Below are positions 57,149 through 64,000 of a stretch of DNA of 64,000 bases, piece by piece (positions within the stretch are counted from its first letter, which is position 1; the number at the start of each line of letters is the position of its first letter). The DNA is from Mycolicibacterium sp. GF69 (GTDB taxonomy: Bacteria; Actinomycetota; Actinomycetes; Mycobacteriales; Mycobacteriaceae). The stretch lies in contig NZ_QMEW01000026.1 of NCBI RefSeq assembly GCF_003284965.1, positions 1 to 64,000 on the forward strand, given 5' to 3'. The position numbers and the translations under genes were made by a program. The notes under the pieces were generated by a model. It was not told where the DNA came from. It ran no database searches and worked only from the letters and a program-made list of their open reading frames with translations.

Positions 57149-58657
57149 CTAATTGGCGGCTGTCAACTCGGCGATCAGTTCTCGTCGAAGCACCTTGCCG
57201 GTCGCGTTGGTCGGCAACTCGTCGCGGAACACCACCCGGTCGGGGGTCCGCGAGCCGCGCAACTGACGACGTACGTGCTCGCGCAGTTCGTCGGGATCCG
57301 GGGTGGCCGGACCGTCCGGAGTGGCGGCGGGAACTACGACGGCGACGATGATCTGGCCCCACTGCGGGTCCTCCGGCCCCACCACGGCGCAATCGCGCAC
57401 ATCGGGGTGTTCGACGAGGACATCCTCGATCTCGGCAGGTGCGATGTTCTCCCCGCCACGGATGATCGTGTCGTCCGAGCGGCCCCCGATGAACAAATAG
57501 CCGTCCTCGTCGAGCATGGCGATGTCCTTGGTGGGGAACCAGCCGTCGGCGTCGAGAACCGACCCGATCTCGGCGTAGCGGCCGGATACCTGGTCGCCGC
57601 GAACGAACAGCTCACCGGTCTCGCCGGCGCCGAGCACCGCCCCGTCGGCGTCGCGGACCTGCACCTCGATGCCCGGCACGGGCTGGCCGACAGAGCCCAG
57701 CCTGCGCAGGACCCCGGCTTCGGATGAGGCAAGCGCTTCGCGGTGGTCGTCGGGACCGAGCACCGCGATGGTCGAACTGGTCTCGGTCAAACCGTAGGCG
57801 TTGACGAAGCCGACCTCGGGCAACAATTCGAGCGCCTTGCGCACCAAGGGAAGTGGCACCTTCGAACCGCCGTAGGCCAGGCTGCGCAGGGTCGGCAGCG
57901 ACAGGTCCTCCGACTCCAGAGCGCTGACGATGCGGTCGAGCATGGTCGGCACGACGGTCGCCGAGGTCACGCCCTCGTCCCGCACCAGCCGGATCCATTC
58001 TCTGGCATCGAACTGCGGCAGGTACACCATCTTGCGGCCGGCGTAGAGGTTCGACAGCGCCGCGCTGACCCCCGCGATGTGATACGGCGGTACACAGATC
58101 AACGCCGCGTCACCGGACTCCGCGGAATCGAACTCGACAGTTCCGGTGATGTAGCTGGTGAGGTTGTTGTGCGTCAGCTCAACGGCTTTGGGCCTCGATG
58201 TGGTGCCCGAGGTGAACAGCACGACCCCGACGTCCTCGGGGTCGGCGAACACTGGAACATCGGGGCCGGGGTCGCTGGTCTGCGCGGCGTGGAGGAACTC
58301 CTCGGAGCCGATGACTTGTTTTCCCGCACCCTCGACCATCTGGCGGTACTCGGCGTCGGCGACGACGAGCGGTTGGGGAAGGCGATCGATGAGCTCCCGC
58401 AGCCCGTCGGCGCTGAGCCGATAGTTCAGCGGCGTCACCGGGACCCCGGCGCGGGCCGACGAGAACAGCAGCAGCGGCAGCAGCGCGCCGCCCATGCCGA
58501 CGTAGGCGACGTGCGAGGCTCCCGATGCGGCGATGACACCCGCCCCACCATCGGCGAGCGCGCTCAACTCGCCTGTGGTCAGGCGCAATTCGCCAGACAC
58601 TACGGCGGTGCGGTCCGGATTGCTCGAGGCCATCTCGAGCAGCATTGAGATGCTCAT
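57149..58657 (-). CDS. Acyl-CoA ligase (AMP-dependent synthetase, FadD type)
   Basis: A 502-residue ligase that activates a carboxylic acid through an acyl-adenylate to acyl-CoA. P-loop VLFTSGTTSRPKAVELTHNN (about residue 148), A5 motif VNAYGLTETSSTIA, A7 GWFPTKDIAMLDEDGYLFIG, A8 GRSDDTIIRGGENIAPAEIE, and the catalytic Lys in LPTNATGKVLRREL. The short form suggests a small or cyclic acid substrate. The start overlaps the SDR stop (ATGA). It probably provides the CoA ester used by the mutase/CoA-transferase genes on the other strand. Confidence 0.92.
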   Translation of the reverse strand: MSISMLLEMASSNPDRTAVVSGELRLTTGELSALADGGAGVIAASGASHVAYVGMGGALLPLLLFSSARAGVPVTPLNYRLSADGLRELIDRLPQPLVVADAEYRQMVEGAGKQVIGSEEFLHAAQTSDPGPDVPVFADPEDVGVVLFTSGTTSRPKAVELTHNNLTSYITGTVEFDSAESGDAALICVPPYHIAGVSAALSNLYAGRKMVYLPQFDAREWIRLVRDEGVTSATVVPTMLDRIVSALESEDLSLPTLRSLAYGGSKVPLPLVRKALELLPEVGFVNAYGLTETSSTIAVLGPDDHREALASSEAGVLRRLGSVGQPVPGIEVQVRDADGAVLGAGETGELFVRGDQVSGRYAEIGSVLDADGWFPTKDIAMLDEDGYLFIGGRSDDTIIRGGENIAPAEIEDVLVEHPDVRDCAVVGPEDPQWGQIIVAVVVPAATPDGPATPDPDELREHVRRQLRGSRTPDRVVFRDELPTNATGKVLRRELIAELTAAN

Positions 58658-59478
58658 GACTTGTCGACGAAGATATCAAGGATGGGGTCGTCCCCACCGC
58701 CGTAGCGCGACAGGTCGGACACGCCGGATTCGGCGAGCACTTCGGAGTCGATGAAGCACTTGCCGTTCACCTCGGCCGCGGGCCGGGACAGGATCGCTGC
58801 CGCCGCGTCACCCATGATCTGCGGGTCGCGGGACCGGTCGAGCATCTCCTGGAAGTTGGGGGCGTTGGCTACTGCGGAGGTGGCGACGTAGGTCTCGGGC
58901 CATAGGCAACTGAACCCGATGCCGGAGTCCGCATACTCGGCGGCCCAACCCAGGGAGAGCAGCGTCATCCCGTACTTCGACAGCGTGTAGGAGGGGTGGG
59001 CGCCCAGCCAGTGCGGGTTCATGTTCAGCGGCGGCGCCAGCGTGATCACGTGTGCGTCGGTGGACTTGCGTAAATAGGGGAGCGCGGCCTTGGTGAGCAG
59101 GAACGTGCCGCGCACGTTGATGTCCATCATCAGGTCGAACTTCTTGGCGGCCAGTTGTTCGGTCGGCTCGGTGGCGATGGCACTGGCGTTGTTGACGACG
59201 ATGTCGACACCGCCGAAGTGCTCGACGGCCGCCTCGACCGCGCGCTGCACGTCTTCTTCCTTGCGCACGTCGCCGACCACCGCCACGCCCTTGCCCCCGG
59301 CGGCCTCGACCTCCGCGACGGCGGTGTGCACGGTGCCCGGCAACTTCGGATGTGGTTCTGCCGTCTTGGCCAGCAGCACCACGTTCGCACCGCGCTTGGC
59401 CGCGGCGAGTGCGATCGCCAGACCGATGCCACGACTGCCGCCGGAGACGACGAGCGTGCGGTCAGTGAAGGCGGACAT
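58654..59478 (-). CDS. SDR oxidoreductase, HSDL2-like
   Basis: A 274-residue short-chain dehydrogenase. Cofactor motif VSGGSRGIGLAIALAAAKRG; AKTAEPHPKLPGTVHTAVAE and NVRGTFLLTKAALPYLRKS match the SDR type related to human HSDL2; Tyr-x3-Lys is SYTLSKYGM. The stretch around the usual catalytic Ser reads TLAPPLNMNPHW, without Ser, close to the ISPPLNLNP of HSDL2. Natural substrates of this group are unclear. GGGAGG precedes the ATG. First gene of the minus-strand operon with fadD. Confidence 0.9.
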   Translation of the reverse strand: MSAFTDRTLVVSGGSRGIGLAIALAAAKRGANVVLLAKTAEPHPKLPGTVHTAVAEVEAAGGKGVAVVGDVRKEEDVQRAVEAAVEHFGGVDIVVNNASAIATEPTEQLAAKKFDLMMDINVRGTFLLTKAALPYLRKSTDAHVITLAPPLNMNPHWLGAHPSYTLSKYGMTLLSLGWAAEYADSGIGFSCLWPETYVATSAVANAPNFQEMLDRSRDPQIMGDAAAAILSRPAAEVNGKCFIDSEVLAESGVSDLSRYGGGDDPILDIFVDKS

Positions 59479-59541
59479 GGACCTCCCTTTGGCTGCGACC
59501 TGCGTCGTCCCACGATGCTAGCGGACATCCAACGCGATCGG

Positions 59542-59686
59542 TATTGACGTTCTCATTTTACGCAAGTGCCATAATCGCTGTGTACGGGGCCTTCGCGGAT
59601 GCCGATTCCCGAGGTTTGCCCCTTCCTCGGTGCACGTTTGCGGCGTGCGGTATTGGCATTCTCATTTTTTGCAAGTACGTTATCCG
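59542..59686. promoter_or_regulatory. Duplicated promoter-like element upstream of the mutase
   Basis: Bases 59542-59577 and 59651-59686 match at 27 of 36 positions by hand count, with the shared core TTCTCATTTT and CAAGT. The first copy has TTGACG and CATAAT resembling -35 and -10 (spacer 20, a little long). The second ends 3 bases before the mutase ATG. They lie in the 210-base divergent region with the SDR gene and may be two binding sites of one regulator or two promoters. Confidence 0.55.
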
Positions 59687-59688
59687 TG

Positions 59689-61667
<1,979 letters not shown>

Positions 61668-61680
61668 CTCGCTCGCCGAA

Positions 61681-61728
61681 CGTGCGCTCAGTGCGTTTAC
61701 CCGCCCCATTTTTCGCCCTGAGCGCACG
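61681..61728. repeat. 11-bp inverted repeat (palindromic element B)
   Basis: CGTGCGCTCAG (61681-61691) and CTGAGCGCACG (61718-61728) are perfect complements around a 26-base loop containing GCGTTTACCCG and ATTTTTCGCC. It fills the gap between the mutase small subunit and the LLM gene. The loop resembles that of the element at 28492-28548. Confidence 0.85.
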
Positions 61729-61760
61729 CTCGACGCTGGACTTTCGGAGGAAGTACTGAC

Positions 61761-62717
61761 ATGCGCCTTGGCGTGATGATCGGGGCCGAGCGCGGTGACA
61801 TGGCCCGCAAGGTCAACAAGCTCGTCTCCGATATCGAATGGGCCGAATCCGCGGGTATGGATACCGCGTGGATGCCGCAGGTGCCCAACGATTTCGACTG
61901 CCTGACCATGGTCGCGCTGATGGCGGCGCACACCTCGAAGATCGAACTCGGCACCGCCGTGGTTCCGCTGCAGGCGCAGCACCCGATAGCGCTCGCGCGC
62001 CAAGCGCTGTCCGTGCACGCGATGGCCGGCGGACGGCTGGCTCTCGGCGTGGGACCGTCGCACCACTGGATCGTGCGGGACATGCTCGGCGTCCCCTATG
62101 AGAAGCCGGCCGCCTATACCCGCGACTACCTCGAGGTGCTGAACAAGGCGCTGGCCGGACCCGGCGATGTGGATGTCGAAAACGACACTTTCACGGTGCA
62201 CAATCCGACGGTGCTGGGCGCGGAGAACCCGCTGCCGGTGCTGGTGGCCGCACTGGGGCCGGTGATGCTGCAGATCGCCGGCGAGCGCGCGGACGGAACC
62301 GTGCTGTGGATGGCCGACGAGAAGGCGATCGGCGAGCACATCGCGCCGAAGATCAACAAGGCCGCCGCGGAGGCGGGCCGCCCGGCTCCGCGCATCGTCG
62401 CGGGGATTCCGGTGTGCCTGTGCGCGAATTCGGAGATCGACGGCGCCAAGGAGCGGGCCAACCGCATCCTCGCCGAGGCCGAGACGTCGCCGAACTACCA
62501 GCGGCTGCTGGACCGCGGCGATGCGCGCGACGTCGGCGATTTGTGCGCCGCCGGTGACCAGGAAGCGATTCTGGCCCGGTTCAAGCGCTTCGCCGACGCG
62601 GGAGTGACCGACCTGTCCGTCCGGCTGTTGCCGATCGGCGAGACCCGCGACGAGCTCATCGCGTCGAAATACCGGACGCGCGAGGTGATCGCGGAGTTGG
62701 CCAAGGCCGTGCGATGA
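61761..62717 (+). CDS. LLM-class flavin/F420-dependent oxidoreductase
   Basis: A 318-residue TIM-barrel oxidoreductase of the luciferase-like group. VMIGAERGDMARKVNKLVSD at the N terminus, AAHTSKIELGTAVVPLQ, HPIALARQALSVHAMAGGRL and LGVGPSHHWIVRDMLG are typical of mycobacterial F420-dependent members. Substrate unknown; in this cluster it may reduce or oxidise an acyl-CoA or a ketone. A GGAGG site lies 8-12 bases before the ATG. Stop overlaps the CoA-transferase start (ATGA). Confidence 0.9.
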   Translation: MRLGVMIGAERGDMARKVNKLVSDIEWAESAGMDTAWMPQVPNDFDCLTMVALMAAHTSKIELGTAVVPLQAQHPIALARQALSVHAMAGGRLALGVGPSHHWIVRDMLGVPYEKPAAYTRDYLEVLNKALAGPGDVDVENDTFTVHNPTVLGAENPLPVLVAALGPVMLQIAGERADGTVLWMADEKAIGEHIAPKINKAAAEAGRPAPRIVAGIPVCLCANSEIDGAKERANRILAEAETSPNYQRLLDRGDARDVGDLCAAGDQEAILARFKRFADAGVTDLSVRLLPIGETRDELIASKYRTREVIAELAKAVR

Positions 62718-63769
62718 GCGCCGGGCCGCTGGCGGGTATCCGGATCATCGAGGTCGGCGTGATGCTGGCCGGTCCTTACGCCACGATGCTGCTGGCCGAT
62801 CTCGGCGCTGAGGTAATCAAGGTCGAACCGCCGGGGGGCGAGATCTCGCGTCAGGTCGGCGACAGCTACTTCGCCAGCCTCAACCGCAACAAGCAGAGCG
62901 TCGTGTTGGATCTGCGCTCCGATGCCGGCCGTCAGCGGCTGGGCGAACTCGTCGCCGAATCCCATGCGCTGCTGGTCAACATGAAACCGTCGGCGATCAA
63001 GAAGCTCGGCCTGACCTACGAGTCGCTGCGGCAGTTCAACGACAGCATCGTCTGTGTCGCGATGACCGGCTTCGGACTCGACGGCGGCGACGACCCGGCG
63101 TTCGATTACGTCATCCAGGCTGCGACGGGGGTCGCGGCGATGACCGGCCATCCGGATGAGCCGCCGACCTTGCCGGGGTACTCATCGGCCGACAACTCGA
63201 CGGGCTTGGCCGCGGCGTTGGGTCTGCTGGCGCAGATCGTGTCCGGCCGCGGCGGTCAGGTCGACGTGTCGCTGCGGGACGTGATGTTTTCGCAGTTGAA
63301 CTACCGCGCCTCGGCGTACCTCAACGACGGCGCGGCCCCGCTGCGCTATCCGTACGGAGCACACTCGTATTACGTTCCGGCGCAACTGTTTGCCACCGCG
63401 GATGGCTACCTGGCGCTGTTCATCACCCACGATGCGTTCTGGCGAGCGTTCTCGAGCGAGGCGGGTATCGACGGCTTTCCGACGATGGCAGAGCGCGCCG
63501 CCAAGCGCGACGAGGTACTGGCGGTTGTCTCCGCCGCGTTGTCCACCGACACCGCTGCGAGCTGGGAGTCGCGGCTACGTCCCCTCGGTATCCCCGTCGC
63601 GGCCGTGCGCACGCTGCCGGAGGCGTTGGAGCAGACACCCGAAATGATCGTCACCGCAGGCGAATTCCGGTTGGTGCGCAGCCCGATCCAGATCGCGGGC
63701 TACGAACCGGAGTACCGGCCCGCGCCCCGTGTCGACGAGCACGGCGACATCGCGGCTCACTCGTCGTAG
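62714..63769 (+). CDS. CaiB/BaiF-family CoA-transferase
   Basis: A 351-residue class III CoA-transferase. LAGIRIIEVGVMLAGPYATM, LLADLGAEVIKVEPPGG, NRNKQSVVLDLRS and the catalytic Asp in PAFDYVIQAATGVA (about residue 139) are diagnostic. Compared with typical members near 390-400 residues it is slightly short. It may transfer CoA between pathway acids or act as a racemase of the MCR type. The last 13 bases overlap the convergent ferredoxin-type gene. Confidence 0.9.
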   Translation: MSAGPLAGIRIIEVGVMLAGPYATMLLADLGAEVIKVEPPGGEISRQVGDSYFASLNRNKQSVVLDLRSDAGRQRLGELVAESHALLVNMKPSAIKKLGLTYESLRQFNDSIVCVAMTGFGLDGGDDPAFDYVIQAATGVAAMTGHPDEPPTLPGYSSADNSTGLAAALGLLAQIVSGRGGQVDVSLRDVMFSQLNYRASAYLNDGAAPLRYPYGAHSYYVPAQLFATADGYLALFITHDAFWRAFSSEAGIDGFPTMAERAAKRDEVLAVVSAALSTDTAASWESRLRPLGIPVAAVRTLPEALEQTPEMIVTAGEFRLVRSPIQIAGYEPEYRPAPRVDEHGDIAAHSS

Positions 63770-64000
63770 GTCACACTGACGGTGTCGGTTTCGGGGATCG
63801 CCTGGCAGGTGAGGATGTACCCCTCCTCGACCTCGTCCTCCTCGAGGGCGTCATTGACCCGCATCGCGGCGCGGCCCTCGGTGAGCTTGCCCATACAGGT
63901 TCCGCAGTTGCCGGCTTCGCACGAGAACGGCGGGGACAACCCGGCGCGTCGGGCGCTCTCCAAAAGGGTCTCGTTGGCGACCTGCGGCACCGACACCTTC
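63757..64000 (-). CDS. [2Fe-2S] ferredoxin domain, C-terminal part of a protein cut by the window
   Basis: The visible 80 residues form a plant-type ferredoxin domain: FSCEAGNCGTCMGKL gives Cys-x4-Cys-x2-Cys, and the fourth Cys is in YILTCQAIPETDTVSVTYDE. This ending resembles the C-terminal domain of oxygenase reductases such as KshB or PaaE, which place the 2Fe-2S domain after FAD and NAD domains. The frame is still open at base 64000, and the first in-frame start-like codon (GTG, 63996) lies inside the domain, so the gene continues past the edge. Confidence 0.85.
   Translation of the reverse strand, partial: KVSVPQVANETLLESARRAGLSPPFSCEAGNCGTCMGKLTEGRAAMRVNDALEEDEVEEGYILTCQAIPETDTVSVTYDE

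Overview
This window comes from a high-GC actinobacterium, almost certainly a mycobacterium, most likely an environmental rapid grower (Mycolicibacterium type). The evidence is the gene content and order: ogt-alkA, nucS, fadA4, glgB-glgE-glgP, dinG-pncB1-clpS, the mec-cysO-cysM operon, murI, rphA and lprD follow the order I recall for M. tuberculosis Rv1316c to Rv1343c. An MspA-family porin, WhiB6 and F420-type enzymes fit the same assignment. All homology statements rest on motifs read by eye and on memory of these families; no database search was run.

Layout. 1-2100: a hairpin, a 14-bp tandem repeat and the alkylation-repair pair ogt/alkA. 2272-6908: an insertion relative to the M. tuberculosis order, with a secreted protein, a WrbA flavodoxin, a TetR regulator divergent from a carotenoid cleavage oxygenase with twin operators, and a glutaminase-STAS fusion. 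6897-12628: membrane adenylate cyclase, NucS mismatch endonuclease, methylmalonyl-CoA epimerase, thiolase and a thioredoxin-like protein. 12684-19909: the glycogen/alpha-glucan genes glgB, glgE and glgP. 19906-23031: an insertion with a Vgb-like lyase, an MspA-like porin and a lipoprotein metallopeptidase. 23101-36250: housekeeping block of DNA repair, NAD salvage, the CysO/CysM/Mec cysteine pathway, cell wall (MurI), cAMP hydrolysis, RNA and nucleotide-pool sanitation, an MFS exporter and lprD. 36509-39403: tRNA-Leu(UAG), small proteins, whiB6/TetR and an AraC regulator.

39429-55202 is the most unusual region. Two paralogous TetR genes, two paralogous polytopic membrane proteins and three copies of one palindromic operator lead into a long, tightly overlapping plus-strand gene run. 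It holds a Trp-rich 42-residue membrane peptide, a VWA-domain protein, a MoxR/NorQ-type AAA+ ATPase, a second 42-residue membrane peptide, the second membrane paralogue, a one-span protein, a cytochrome P450, two DapB-like oxidoreductases, a VOC protein, a P450 whose heme-ligand Cys reads as Tyr, a P450 with a frameshifted N terminus, and a homologue of eukaryotic ERG2/sigma-1 receptor (sterol C8-C7 isomerase family). I infer an inducible pathway acting on a sterol- or terpenoid-like substrate, with MoxR-VWA probably maturing a membrane component. That inference is untested.

55354-64000: a second membrane cyclase, then a divergent acyl-CoA block (acyl-CoA ligase, HSDL2-like SDR, a split B12-dependent acyl-CoA mutase with both subunits, an LLM flavin/F420 oxidoreductase and a CaiB/BaiF CoA-transferase), ending with the C-terminal [2Fe-2S] domain of a protein cut by the window edge.

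No gene-free stretch exceeds about 300 bases. The longest (36251-36508, 59479-59688, 16987-17194, 2101-2271) hold, respectively, a decayed coding fragment, a duplicated promoter-like element, the glgE/glgP divergent promoter region, and the alkA promoter region in which I see no clear element. Many genes have a TANNNT -10 box 6-8 bases before the start codon, the layout of leaderless mycobacterial transcripts.
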